Below are positions 41,195 through 50,656 of a stretch of 64,000 nucleotides of DNA, piece after piece; position 1 is the stretch's first letter, and every line of letters starts with the position of its first letter. The position numbers and the translations under genes are program-made. Location of the stretch: contig NZ_KK073768.1 in NCBI RefSeq assembly GCF_000582685.1, forward strand, positions 810,509 through 874,508, given 5' to 3'. This DNA is from [Scytonema hofmanni] UTEX 2349. Lineage in GTDB: Bacteria; Cyanobacteriota; Cyanobacteriia; Cyanobacteriales; Nostocaceae. The notes below the pieces were generated by a model that worked only from the letters and a program-made list of their open reading frames with translations, was not told the DNA's origin and did not search any database.

Positions 41195-43351
41195 TTATTT
41201 ATTCACTGCTGCTGCTTCTCGTGCCGCAGTTGCTTGATCTGGGTGAATACCCAAGCGTGTAAGATTAATTCTGCCCTTATTATCAATCTCGCGCACTTTC
41301 ACAATCACTTCATCACCAACTGCCACTTCATCTTCAACTTTGCCAACGCGGTAGTCAGCTAGTTGAGAAATATGGATCATTCCTTCTTTGCCGGGGAGAA
41401 ATTCGACAAACGCCCCGATAGGTATAATCCGCGTTACTTGCCCGACGTAGACATCACCTTCATGCAGCTTGCGCGTCATACCTTGGACAATGTTGCGTGC
41501 TCTCTTCGCTTTATTTTCATCCACCGCAGAAATCGTCACCGTGCCATCATCTTCGATGTCAATCTTAGCACCAGTTTCTTCAGTAATACCCTTAATCGTC
41601 TTGCCTCCGGGTCCGATGACCAGACCAATCATGTCTGGATCAATCTTAATAGTCAACAAGCGTGGGGCGTAAGGTGAAGTTTCTGTGCGTGGTTGATCGA
41701 TGCAAGCGAGCATTTTTTCCAGAATGTGCAATCGAGCCGATTTAGCTTGATTGACGGCTTGGGCGATAACATCCAAAGACAGACCAGAGATTTTCATGTC
41801 CATTTGCAAGGCGGTGATTCCAGTATCCGTCCCAGCAACTTTAAAGTCCATGTCGCCCAAAAAGTCTTCAATGCCCTGAATATCGGTAAGGATTCGCACT
41901 TGGTCGCCTTCTTTAATCAGACCCATTGCCGCACCGCTGACGGGTTTGGTAATTGGTACGCCAGCATCCATCAAAGCTAAGGTAGAACCGCACACCGAAC
42001 CCATTGAGGTGGAACCGTTGGAAGAAAGCACTTCCGACACCACCCGAATCACGTAGGGAAAATCTTCTTTTGTTGGTAGCACGGGTAAGAGCGATCGCTC
42101 TGCCAAAGCTCCGTGACCAATTTCGCGTCGTCCTGGCGCCCGTAAAGGTTTGGTTTCCCCAACCGAGTAAGGGGGGAAGTTGTAATGATGCAAATAACGC
42201 TTTTGTTGATCTGCTTGCATGTCATCATTTAAGTTTTGGGCATCTCCTGGAGTGCCAAGGGTACAAGCAGATAATACCTGGGTTAATCCCCGGTTAAATA
42301 AACCGCTGCCGTGGACTCGTCGAGGTAATAAACCAACTTGACAAGAAACAGGACGCACCTCATCGAGTTTGCGACCATCAACGCGAACGTTATCTTCGAC
42401 GATTTGCCGCCGCATGAACTGTTTGGTAATGTCTTTAAAAGTGTTACCTAGTGCTTTGCTATTTGCGGTTGCAGCTACTCGAATTGCGTCTTCTTCGGGA
42501 AGTTCGCCAATTTCTGTTTTAATTTTTTCCTTCACCTCATCCAAAGCAGTATCTCGTTCGGTTTTGGTGAAACTAAATTGTGACAGGATTTTTTTTATTT
42601 CATCGTTAGCGCGATCGCGAATAAAATTCTCTAGCGTTAAGTCTGCTTCTGGTGGTTCTTGTTGCACCATTTTCAAACCCAGTTCTGCCATCAAATCTTC
42701 TTGCGCTTTAATTAAGTCGCGCACTGCTTCGTAGCCAAAATCAATCGCTTCGATAATGTCTCGTTCTGACAATTGATTTGCCCCAGCCTCTACCATGATC
42801 ACACCATCCGGTGAGCCTGCGACCACCAAATCCAATTCACTGGCATCAATTTCTGCATAGGTGGGGTTAATTATAAAATCATCTCCCACCAAACCGACCC
42901 TGACTGCTGCCATCGGTCCATAAAATGGTATCTGGGCAATCAGGGTAGCAATTGAAGCACCTGTAACCGCCAATACATCGGGTGGTACTTCTTCATCCAT
43001 TGATAGCGTTACTGCTACAATTTGCAGGTCATCCCGCAACCATGAAGGGAACAAAGGACGCATCGGACGATCAATTAGACGGCTAGTCAGAATTGTTTTC
43101 TCTGGGGGACGACCTTCTCGTCTCATTATACCTCCAGGAATTCTACCTGCTGCGTACAGTCTTTCTTCATAATCGACGGTGAGGGGAAGAAAATCAATGC
43201 CTTCTCTGCCTGCGGATCGTGTAGCTGTCACTAAAACTGCTGTATCCCCAGATTGTATCAAGACTGACCCACCAGCCTGGGGAGCTAGTAAACCAACCTT
43301 CAGTCGAATATCCCGTCCGTCGAAGGATATTGACTTATCAACTTCTGCCAT
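41195..43351 (-). CDS. pnp: polyribonucleotide nucleotidyltransferase
   Basis: 718 aa PNPase. Two RNase PH cores (residues about 8-225 and 315-545, with GRREIGHGALAERSLLPVLP and GVPITKPVSGAAMGL), an alpha-helical linker, a KH domain (about 558-615: IKIDPDMIGLVIGPGGKTIKGI) and an S1 domain (about 625-695: GDVYVGQVTRIIPIGAFVEFLPGKEGMIHISQLADYRV). Phosphorolytic 3'-5' RNA degradation and tailing. AGAAGGA precedes the ATG. A fragment of its S1 region is duplicated at 39933-39990. Confidence 0.97.
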   Translation of the reverse strand: MAEVDKSISFDGRDIRLKVGLLAPQAGGSVLIQSGDTAVLVTATRSAGREGIDFLPLTVDYEERLYAAGRIPGGIMRREGRPPEKTILTSRLIDRPMRPLFPSWLRDDLQIVAVTLSMDEEVPPDVLAVTGASIATLIAQIPFYGPMAAVRVGLVGDDFIINPTYAEIDASELDLVVAGSPDGVIMVEAGANQLSERDIIEAIDFGYEAVRDLIKAQEDLMAELGLKMVQQEPPEADLTLENFIRDRANDEIKKILSQFSFTKTERDTALDEVKEKIKTEIGELPEEDAIRVAATANSKALGNTFKDITKQFMRRQIVEDNVRVDGRKLDEVRPVSCQVGLLPRRVHGSGLFNRGLTQVLSACTLGTPGDAQNLNDDMQADQQKRYLHHYNFPPYSVGETKPLRAPGRREIGHGALAERSLLPVLPTKEDFPYVIRVVSEVLSSNGSTSMGSVCGSTLALMDAGVPITKPVSGAAMGLIKEGDQVRILTDIQGIEDFLGDMDFKVAGTDTGITALQMDMKISGLSLDVIAQAVNQAKSARLHILEKMLACIDQPRTETSPYAPRLLTIKIDPDMIGLVIGPGGKTIKGITEETGAKIDIEDDGTVTISAVDENKAKRARNIVQGMTRKLHEGDVYVGQVTRIIPIGAFVEFLPGKEGMIHISQLADYRVGKVEDEVAVGDEVIVKVREIDNKGRINLTRLGIHPDQATAAREAAAVNK

Positions 43352-44197
43352 TCAGTTTTTTTTCCTTCTATGCACGCTATTCTCTTTCTGTGGCAATCCT
43401 AACATTTATGCACTAGGGCTGGCGCAAGAACCTACATACAAAGATAAACAACTGACCAGGGGAGGGGAAAAGGGGAAAGGAAAAAAGGGGAAAGGAAAAA
43501 ATTATTTTAAATACGCATAAAAGTTTTTCCTATATGACCCCCAACAAGGGTTTAAAGCCCCCTCGATAAGAGTGTGTGTGCGTGGCTTTTAATTGGGGGG
43601 TCACAATCCCCGAATCCAATTTCTTAACCCTTTCCCCTTTCCCCTTTCCCCTTTACCCTTCTTAGTGACGGCAGCACTCTTGTGTTCATCGCTTATCAAA
43701 TCTTAGAATGTCTCAAACCTTATCGATTGCTACACTCTCATTAAAGGTATATTAGTTTGGAAGCTCAAATTTAACATCATCCCAGGAGTAGCCAATTTCT
43801 TGGTTAACCATGATACACCCTTACGTCTAACGGAAACATTTTTTGGTTGTACAATGAAACCATCGTCAGAAACACACGTCTGCATCAACTGGCATTTGCC
43901 TGCAAAAAAACGCTTACAAATCCAAATGCATTGTTTTTTCCCACCATCTTCTACTGCCCTAAGGACAAAATTCTTCTCATGGCATTGAGCGGCAAAAAAA
44001 GCAAATTAAAGTTAATAAATTGTTTTTTCGGCTTAAATTTAATATCAATTAATAATTAATTATATTAGATAACAAGTTATTTATAGTATTATTTTTGTGG
44101 TCGTAAATATTTTGATTGTTATCTATTATTTAATAAAGAAAAATATTGCGAAAGTAAAAAAAGAAAATAAGCAAATAAGAAAGATTTAGTTTAACGA
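43352..44197. other. intergenic region, repeats only
   Basis: An element like that at 9416-9616 occupies about 43455-43665. The rest (43666-44197) is AT-rich without a gene that I can support. Confidence 0.55.
43455..43665. repeat. about 210-bp dispersed element bounded by GGGGAAA / CCCCTTT arrays
   Basis: GGGGAAAGG-type array, TTTAAATACGCATAAA, TATATGACCCCCAA, GGGTTTAAAGCCCC, CGATAAGAGTG, then CCTTTCCCC array. Same order as at 9416-9616. Confidence 0.65.
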
Positions 44198-47100
44198 ATG
44201 GCAATTTTACACGGTAGTTGGTTACTTCAAAATCAGGGTGGTTGTTTATTTGTTTGGGGAGAGACTTGGCGTTCTTTCGATGTGAATTTGTCTTTAGATG
44301 CCACCAATATTCCACAACATCCATTTGCGATCAGTGCAATGGAATTAGTGGAATGGTTAAATTCGCGTCAGATGACAATTGCCAAGTTCATACAGCCGCA
44401 AGTGGCTTTAAGTAAAACTGGAAAAAACAAGAAACAAGTTGTAAACCATACAGATGATTTGCGTGTATATTCGCAAATAATTTCCTTACCAACTTATATT
44501 TCAGAAAGCGGTGAAGAAATAGCGATCGCTCCAAAACATTCTGCCACATTAGGAGAACCAACAGAATCACCACAATACCTGCAACCTTGGCTTGTTGAGG
44601 GTTTTTGTCTCAACCCAAGCCAAGCAATGGAATTTCTCACTTCTCTACCCCTGAGTGCTGCGAAGGACGAAGATGCTTTTTTAGGAGGAGATTTGCGCTT
44701 TTGGTCGCAAATTGCCCGTTGGAGTTTAGATTTAATCTCGCGAGGGAAATTTTTACCGACAATTCAAAGAGAATCAGATGAAGCGATCGCGGCTAAATGG
44801 CAAGCACTAATTGATAGTGCTGTAGATCAAACTCGTCTAGAAAAATTTGCCGCGAAGATGCCTTTGGTTTGCCGCATGTATAAGGAACTGGAGACTGAGA
44901 AATCTACCGAATCGTTACTTCGTGTAGACTTTCCAGTAGAAGCTGCTGTATTGCTGTTAGGATTTCTTCACCAAACGATAGATACTCAAATTCGCAAAAT
45001 GGTCGGTTCCCAACCTGTAATAGAAGCCAGGATAATGGCATCTCTACCACCGGCGGTGAAGTTGTGGCTGCAAGCTTTAAATAGTATATCCCAAACAGTT
45101 AACGCCGATACGGTCGGAGTGGAAAGATTAGCAGCGGCGCTGAAAACTTGGACTTTGCCGGTACAATACGAACTAACGGGAAAAACTTTATTTCGCACTT
45201 GTTTTGAATTGCGTCCTCCAGAGTTAGGAGAAACAGATTGGCTGTTAGCTTATTTCTTGCAAGCGGCTGACGATCCAGAATTTATAGTAGATGCAGCAAC
45301 AATTTGGCATAATCCAGTTGAGCAATTAGTTATTCAAAATCGCACAATTGAACAGCCTCAAGAAACTTTATTGCGCGGTTTGGGGTTAGCTTCTCGATTT
45401 TACCCGCCAATTGCATTAAGTTTGGAAACGGAAAATCCTCAATCTTGCCGTCTCAATCCAATGCAAGGATATGAGTTTATTAAGTCGGTGGCGTGGCGTT
45501 TTGAAGACAGTGGTTTAGGGGTAATATTGCCTGCTAGTTTGGCGAATCGTGGAGATATTGCTAACAAATTAGGTTTAAAAATAACAGCACAAACGGAAAA
45601 CAAACAAGGGCGTTTGGGTTTGCAAAGTCTGCTAAATTTTGAGTGGCAATTGGCAATTGGTGGACAGACAATTTCTAAGGCACAATTTGATAGATTGGTG
45701 GCGTTAAATAGTCCGCTGGTGGAAATTAACGGTGAGTGGGTCGAGTTGCGTCCTCAAGATATTAAAACGGCTCAAGCATTTTTTACATCTCGTAAAGAAC
45801 AAATGACGCTTTCTTTGGAAGATGCTTTGCGTTTGAGTACTGGGGACACTCAGACAATTGAAAAATTACCGGTAGTTAGTTTTGAAGCATCTGGAGCATT
45901 GCAAGAGTTAGTTGGAGCGCTAACAAATAATCAGGCGATCGCACCTTTACCCACACCAGAAAGTTTTCAAGGACAATTACGACCTTATCAAGAACGAGGT
46001 GTGGCTTGGCTGGCATTTCTAGAACGTTGGGGTTTAGGTGCATGTCTTGCCGACGATATGGGATTGGGTAAATGCTTGTCTGAAAACACACAGGTATACG
46101 TAAATGGAAAATTAATTACAGCACAAGAAATCTGGCAAACCTACGCTGGAAAAACAGAGTTTGACGGTGAAGGATTTTGGGCAGAATCAACAGATGAATT
46201 GCTAGTAAATTCTATAGATGAAACTGGCAAAATTTTGCAGGCTCCGATTCAAAAGCTTTATCGGCAGCAAGTGCGCGAGAAGTTGCGAAAAGTCACGTTA
46301 CAAGATGGCAGCAGTGTTACTATCACCCGTCGTCACAAGTTACTCACAGATAAAGGTTGGACTAATCAATTACAAGTAGGGGATTATGTCTGTGTGCCAG
46401 CTAAAATGCTCTGGAACGGGCAACCTGAAGACCCAGATTTGGTCAGGTTACTGGCTTGGCAAATTGCTGAAGGGCATGAGTTATCTAAGGAGGGTGCTGT
46501 CACAATATCGCAAAAAGATACCACAATTTTAGAGTATTTACTCCAGACTTTTCAACGTATTGGCAAACGCTATGATATCAAAATTAACAGTCCTAGCATC
46601 TATACATTCCCAGGCAGAGTTTCTGGGCTACGAATTAACAGTCAAGCATACAGGAAATTCTTAGAAGCTAAAGGTTATATCTGGGGCAAATTGTCAGCTG
46701 AAAAATCGATTCCTTCCTTCATCATGCAAGCAGATTTGGATAGTGTACGTATCTTTTTACAGCACTATTTCGATGCTGAATCTGCTGTTATTCAACGGAT
46801 GCGGAGTGTCGAAATTAGCACAGCTTCACCGCTACTAATTCAACAGCTATCTGTACTGTTGCGACGTTTTGGAATTTGGTTGCGAATATCACCCAAACAA
46901 AAGTGTGCCACTAATGGTAGCGGTATCTACCGGACTTACTATATAGGTATTATCGGTGGAAATAGCGCTCGTAGGTTTTTGGAAGAAATTAAGTTTAGTA
47001 TTCCAGAAAAACAACGAAAGTTGCAAGAAATTTGTGAACGAGTAAGCAACACAAACGTTGAAGGAATTCCCGCTTCGGAAATCGTTGCCCAAATAGTTGA

Positions 47101-48817
47101 GGAAACAAAGCTACCATTGCGGCATTTTGGAATGCACAATACTGTCTATATTAATGGAACTCAACAATTTTCTCAAGAGAGTTTGCAGAAAGTATTAGTT
47201 GGTATTAACCGCATTATTAGTGGTGTAGCTCAAGAACAGTATCAGCTACGCAAACTTTCCAAATGGACGACTAAAACCTTAGAAGCTTATACTCGTTTAA
47301 ACGTAGAAAATTTGAGCTTAACCAAACAATCTTTACAACATCTTGTTGACCAAGAAGTTTTTTACTGTCAGATTGAGAGCATCGAGGATATCGATTACGA
47401 AGGTTGGGTTTATGATTTTGAAGTTAGCAAACATCATAATTTTGTTGCTAATAATATTATTTGCCATAATACCATCCAATTTATTACATTTCTCTTGCAT
47501 CTCAAAGAAGAAGAAGCATTAGAAAAACCAACATTACTTGTGTGTCCAACTTCAGTCTTAGGAAACTGGGAACGCGAAGTTAGGAAATTTGCCCCAACCC
47601 TGAAAGTTGTACAATATCACGGTGACAAACGTCCTAAAGGGAAAGCGTTTGCAGAAGCCGTGAAAAAGCAAGATTTAGTTGTTACGAGTTACTCACTGGT
47701 TTACCGAGATATCAAGTTATTACAAAGCGTTTCTTGGCAAGGAATTGTTTTAGACGAAGCGCAAAATGTGAAAAATTCAGAGGCGAAGCAGTCCCAAGCG
47801 GTGCGACAATTAGAAGCAAGTTTTCGTATTGCTTTGACGGGTACACCTGTAGAAAATAGATTGCAAGAATTATGGTCTATTTTAGACTTTCTCAATCCGG
47901 GATATTTAGGAACTAAGCAATTTTTTCAGAGACGGTTTGCGATCCCAATTGAAAAGTATGGTGATACGGCTTCTTTGAGACAATTGCGCTCATTAGTGCA
48001 GCCATTTATTTTGCGTCGATTGAAAAGCGATCGCGAAATTATTCAAGACTTGCCAGAAAAGCAGGAAATGGCAGTATTTTGTGGTTTAACTCCCGAACAA
48101 GGCACACTTTATCAAAAAGTCGTTGATGAGTCTTTAGCTGAGATTGAAACAGCAGAAGGATTGCAACGTCGAGGAAAGATTTTAGCTTTATTGATCAAGT
48201 TGAAACAAATCTGCAATCACCCATCGCAATATTTAAAGCAAAATACTTTAGAACAGCATCATTCTGGTAAATTGCAGCGGTTAGAGGAAATGTTAGATGA
48301 AGCGATATCAGAAGGCGATCGCGCTTTAATTTTCACACAATTTGCCGAATGGGGCAAGTTACTCAAACCCCATTTAGAAAAGCAGCTAAAGCGAGAAATT
48401 TTCTTTTTATACGGTAGCACCTCCAAAAAACAACGCGAGGAAATGATAGACCGTTTTCAACATGACCCTCAAGGACCACCAATAATGATTCTTTCTCTTA
48501 AAGCTGGTGGTGTCGGACTGAATTTAACACGAGCAAATCATGTTTTTCACTATGACAGATGGTGGAATCCCGCAGTAGAAAATCAAGCCACAGATAGAGT
48601 ATTTCGCATTGGTCAAACTCGCAATGTGCAAGTGCATAAATTTGTCTGTACAGGCACTTTAGAAGAAAAAATTCATGACATGATAGAAAGTAAAAAACAA
48701 CTCGCGGAACAAGTTGTTGGTGCAGGTGAAGAGTGGTTAACAGAAATGGATACAGACCAACTCCGCAACTTACTATTACTTGACCGCAGTGCAATAATAG
48801 ACGAGGATTCCGAATGA
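44198..48817 (+). CDS. SNF2-family helicase interrupted by an intein
   Basis: 1539 aa, of which residues 626-1091 are an intein; the spliced product would be 1073 aa, the usual size of cyanobacterial SNF2 helicases. N-terminal part (about 1-560) is the domain preceding the motor in these proteins. The motor begins LRPYQERGVAWLAFLERWGLGACLADDMGLGK; the next residue after splicing is T (Walker A DMGLGKT). Walker B is LDEAQNVKN, followed by TGTPVENRLQELWSI (motif III) and the C-terminal RecA lobe with KAGGVGLNLTRANHV and DRVFRIGQTRNV. ATP-dependent DNA translocase. Followed by a SWIM-domain protein, a frequent partner. Confidence 0.95.
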   Translation: MAILHGSWLLQNQGGCLFVWGETWRSFDVNLSLDATNIPQHPFAISAMELVEWLNSRQMTIAKFIQPQVALSKTGKNKKQVVNHTDDLRVYSQIISLPTYISESGEEIAIAPKHSATLGEPTESPQYLQPWLVEGFCLNPSQAMEFLTSLPLSAAKDEDAFLGGDLRFWSQIARWSLDLISRGKFLPTIQRESDEAIAAKWQALIDSAVDQTRLEKFAAKMPLVCRMYKELETEKSTESLLRVDFPVEAAVLLLGFLHQTIDTQIRKMVGSQPVIEARIMASLPPAVKLWLQALNSISQTVNADTVGVERLAAALKTWTLPVQYELTGKTLFRTCFELRPPELGETDWLLAYFLQAADDPEFIVDAATIWHNPVEQLVIQNRTIEQPQETLLRGLGLASRFYPPIALSLETENPQSCRLNPMQGYEFIKSVAWRFEDSGLGVILPASLANRGDIANKLGLKITAQTENKQGRLGLQSLLNFEWQLAIGGQTISKAQFDRLVALNSPLVEINGEWVELRPQDIKTAQAFFTSRKEQMTLSLEDALRLSTGDTQTIEKLPVVSFEASGALQELVGALTNNQAIAPLPTPESFQGQLRPYQERGVAWLAFLERWGLGACLADDMGLGKCLSENTQVYVNGKLITAQEIWQTYAGKTEFDGEGFWAESTDELLVNSIDETGKILQAPIQKLYRQQVREKLRKVTLQDGSSVTITRRHKLLTDKGWTNQLQVGDYVCVPAKMLWNGQPEDPDLVRLLAWQIAEGHELSKEGAVTISQKDTTILEYLLQTFQRIGKRYDIKINSPSIYTFPGRVSGLRINSQAYRKFLEAKGYIWGKLSAEKSIPSFIMQADLDSVRIFLQHYFDAESAVIQRMRSVEISTASPLLIQQLSVLLRRFGIWLRISPKQKCATNGSGIYRTYYIGIIGGNSARRFLEEIKFSIPEKQRKLQEICERVSNTNVEGIPASEIVAQIVEETKLPLRHFGMHNTVYINGTQQFSQESLQKVLVGINRIISGVAQEQYQLRKLSKWTTKTLEAYTRLNVENLSLTKQSLQHLVDQEVFYCQIESIEDIDYEGWVYDFEVSKHHNFVANNIICHNTIQFITFLLHLKEEEALEKPTLLVCPTSVLGNWEREVRKFAPTLKVVQYHGDKRPKGKAFAEAVKKQDLVVTSYSLVYRDIKLLQSVSWQGIVLDEAQNVKNSEAKQSQAVRQLEASFRIALTGTPVENRLQELWSILDFLNPGYLGTKQFFQRRFAIPIEKYGDTASLRQLRSLVQPFILRRLKSDREIIQDLPEKQEMAVFCGLTPEQGTLYQKVVDESLAEIETAEGLQRRGKILALLIKLKQICNHPSQYLKQNTLEQHHSGKLQRLEEMLDEAISEGDRALIFTQFAEWGKLLKPHLEKQLKREIFFLYGSTSKKQREEMIDRFQHDPQGPPIMILSLKAGGVGLNLTRANHVFHYDRWWNPAVENQATDRVFRIGQTRNVQVHKFVCTGTLEEKIHDMIESKKQLAEQVVGAGEEWLTEMDTDQLRNLLLLDRSAIIDEDSE
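46073..47470 (+). other. intein with LAGLIDADG-type endonuclease domain
   Basis: 466 aa in-frame insert. It begins with Cys (CLSENTQVYVNG, block A), has TRRHKLL with the block B T-x-x-H, and ends NIICHN followed by Thr: penultimate His, terminal Asn, +1 Thr. Two LAGLIDADG-like helices, LLAWQIAEGHEL and FLQHYFDAESAV, flank the central region, and a block F/G segment YDFEVSKHHNFVANNIICHN precedes the splice site. The acidic residues are partly retained (E, D/E), so homing activity is uncertain. Splicing motifs look intact. Confidence 0.95.
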
Positions 48818-48824
48818 AAAAATG

Positions 48825-49010
48825 GTTAGTGGATGGTGGTTAGTTGTTAGTGGATGGTGGTTAGTTGTTATTGGTTAGTGGATGGTGGTTAGTAGTTAGT
48901 GGATGATCGTTGACTAACAACCAACAACCAACAGCCAACAACTAACAACCAACAACTAACAACCAACAACCAACAACCAACAACCAACAACCAACAACCA
49001 ACAACTAGCA
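48825..49010. repeat. paired STRR arrays (GTTAGTGGATGGTG and AACAACCAACAACC arms)
   Basis: About 80 bp of TGGTTAGT/GGATGGTGG units followed by about 95 bp of ACAACCA units. Arms are roughly complementary. Between helicase and SWIM gene. Confidence 0.85.
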
Positions 49011-49013
49011 AAA

Positions 49014-49859
49014 ATGACGAATTTAACATTACAAGCAAGTCGAGAATGGTGGTCACAAAGGTGGCTTGATTTATTAGATTCCTATCGTTTTAAAAAACGT
49101 TTGGAACGTGCGAGAACTTATGCTCGTCAGGGAAATGTTCTCAGCATAGAATTTAAAGGTGCAAAGGTATTAGCGAAGGTGCAAGGTAGCGAAGTTGAAC
49201 CATATAAAGTTTCTCTTTCTCTTGACCCCTTTAGTGATGAAGAGTGGGGTTATGTGATTGAAACAATGTCTAAAAGAGCGATTTTTGCGGCAAAACTTTT
49301 AGCGGGAGAAATGCCACAAAATATCGAAGATGTATTTACTAGTAATGGAATGACGCTCTTTCCTTTCACTTTATCAGATGTTCATAGTAAATGCTCTTGT
49401 CCTGATAAAGCAAATCCGTGCAAACATGTTGGCGCAATTTACTATCAATTAGGCGATCGCTTTAGTGAAGATCCATTTGTACTGTTTCAATTGCGCGGAC
49501 GCACTAAAGAGCAAATTATCAGCGATTTACGGCAATTACGCAGCGCTCATAATGACAAGACGCAAATAACACCTTCTCAAATAACGGATCACCAACAATC
49601 AACAACTAACACTCAACATTCTGTAAAAATTGACTCTTTCTGGCAATATAATGAGCCGTTAGAGTCTTCTTTAGTAGTAATTGCGCCATCGGGTAGCGAG
49701 ACAGTTTTAGATGTTTTGGGGTCAATTCCTTTAGCAAAGGAAGAAGAGAATGTAGGAAATTTAACTTCTGCGGATGTAGTAATGAAATATTTGAATACAG
49801 TCTATAAAGATGTCAGCCAAAAAGCTGTTTTAGCTGCGATGAATTTAGTAGGAAGTTGA
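49014..49859 (+). CDS. SWIM zinc-finger protein
   Basis: 281 aa. The zinc finger CSCPDKANPCKHVGAIYYQLGDRF (about residues 129-152) fits CxCx6CxH. N-terminal EWWSQRWLDLLDSYRFKKRLERARTYARQGNVLSIEF is the usual start of the family. SWIM proteins bind DNA or proteins and are commonly encoded next to SNF2 helicases; here it is separated from the helicase only by an STRR array. The role is inferred from this association. Confidence 0.9.
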   Translation: MTNLTLQASREWWSQRWLDLLDSYRFKKRLERARTYARQGNVLSIEFKGAKVLAKVQGSEVEPYKVSLSLDPFSDEEWGYVIETMSKRAIFAAKLLAGEMPQNIEDVFTSNGMTLFPFTLSDVHSKCSCPDKANPCKHVGAIYYQLGDRFSEDPFVLFQLRGRTKEQIISDLRQLRSAHNDKTQITPSQITDHQQSTTNTQHSVKIDSFWQYNEPLESSLVVIAPSGSETVLDVLGSIPLAKEEENVGNLTSADVVMKYLNTVYKDVSQKAVLAAMNLVGS

Positions 49860-50003
49860 ATAAGTTAGGCGCTTTTCTTGCTGAATATCAAATGTCCTTA
49901 TTTACACCCAGCACAGATTACTTTTAGTTTCATTATTTTGTTAGTAAGATTTATAACCAGTGATTGAATGTTATAAAAGCAGAGTAATTCTCTGCATCTC
50001 AAC

Positions 50004-50315
50004 ATGGAACTCCAAAGTAGAATAATTTCCGTAGAACTTGCTGATGGTACAAGTGTCAAAGTTGAAGCTACACCGATAGGCGATCGCAAAATAAATTTTC
50101 ACACCCGACCTTTTAGCGAAGTAACCGACACCATAGAATCTCTGTCTAAGGAAATTGCCGAAGCACTCCACAAAGTTAAGCCAGATAAATTCACTGTAAA
50201 ATTTGGTATAGAAATAGGCATTGAATCTGGAAAACTCACAGCTTTACTAGTGAAAGGTACATCTACAGCAAATCTGGAAATTACATTGGAATGGGATAAT
50301 ACTAAATTGCATTGA
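50004..50315 (+). CDS. Trypco1 / CU044_2847 family protein
   Basis: 103 aa. Pattern ISVELADGTSVKVEATPIG, VTDTIESLSKEIAEALHKVKPDKFTVKFGIEIGIESGKLTALLVKG (about residues 42-89) and a final LEITLEW match the trypsin-co-occurring domain. In other bacteria these small proteins occur next to trypsin-like peptidases and STAND/NACHT conflict systems. No such gene is near here; the next DNA is a Uma2 remnant. Function unknown. Confidence 0.78.
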   Translation: MELQSRIISVELADGTSVKVEATPIGDRKINFHTRPFSEVTDTIESLSKEIAEALHKVKPDKFTVKFGIEIGIESGKLTALLVKGTSTANLEITLEWDNTKLH

Positions 50316-50656
50316 AAAAATGATTAAAGTTACTAATCTCAAAAGTAAGTAGGGCTTGCAAAATCCTATGACCCAAACCCTACCATTACCAGTAACTTTT
50401 GAAGAATTTATCGAGTGGTATCCTAACGACGGGGTGCGGTACGAGCTACATAATGGAGTAATTATTAAGATGGCACCCCCAACCGGAGACCATGAAAAAG
50501 TTATTGTCCCCTACCTTCTCCCAACTTAACCTCACTGCACAGCAGGTTTTTGATGCGGCTTTGTAAATTGGGTGGGGGTAAAATTTACCCACCCGAACCT
50601 GTACCGTCAACAACCCAGAAATCTAGTATAAAATTACTCATTTTTCTCGTAAATAA
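50316..50656. other. intergenic region with Uma2 remnant
   Basis: Besides the remnant at 50368-50566 no gene is seen. The tail (50567-50656) is the 3' region of the convergent regulator gene. Confidence 0.5.
50368..50566 (+). pseudogene. Uma2 family (DUF820) endonuclease remnant, middle deleted
   Basis: From ATG at 50368: TQTLPLPVTFEEFIEWYPND, then GVRYELHNGVIIKMAPPTGDHEKV, the typical Uma2 N-terminus. The frame then breaks, and another frame reads FSQLNLTAQQVFDAAL with a stop at 50566, the typical Uma2 C-terminus. About 110 residues with the nuclease core are missing. Confidence 0.7.
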
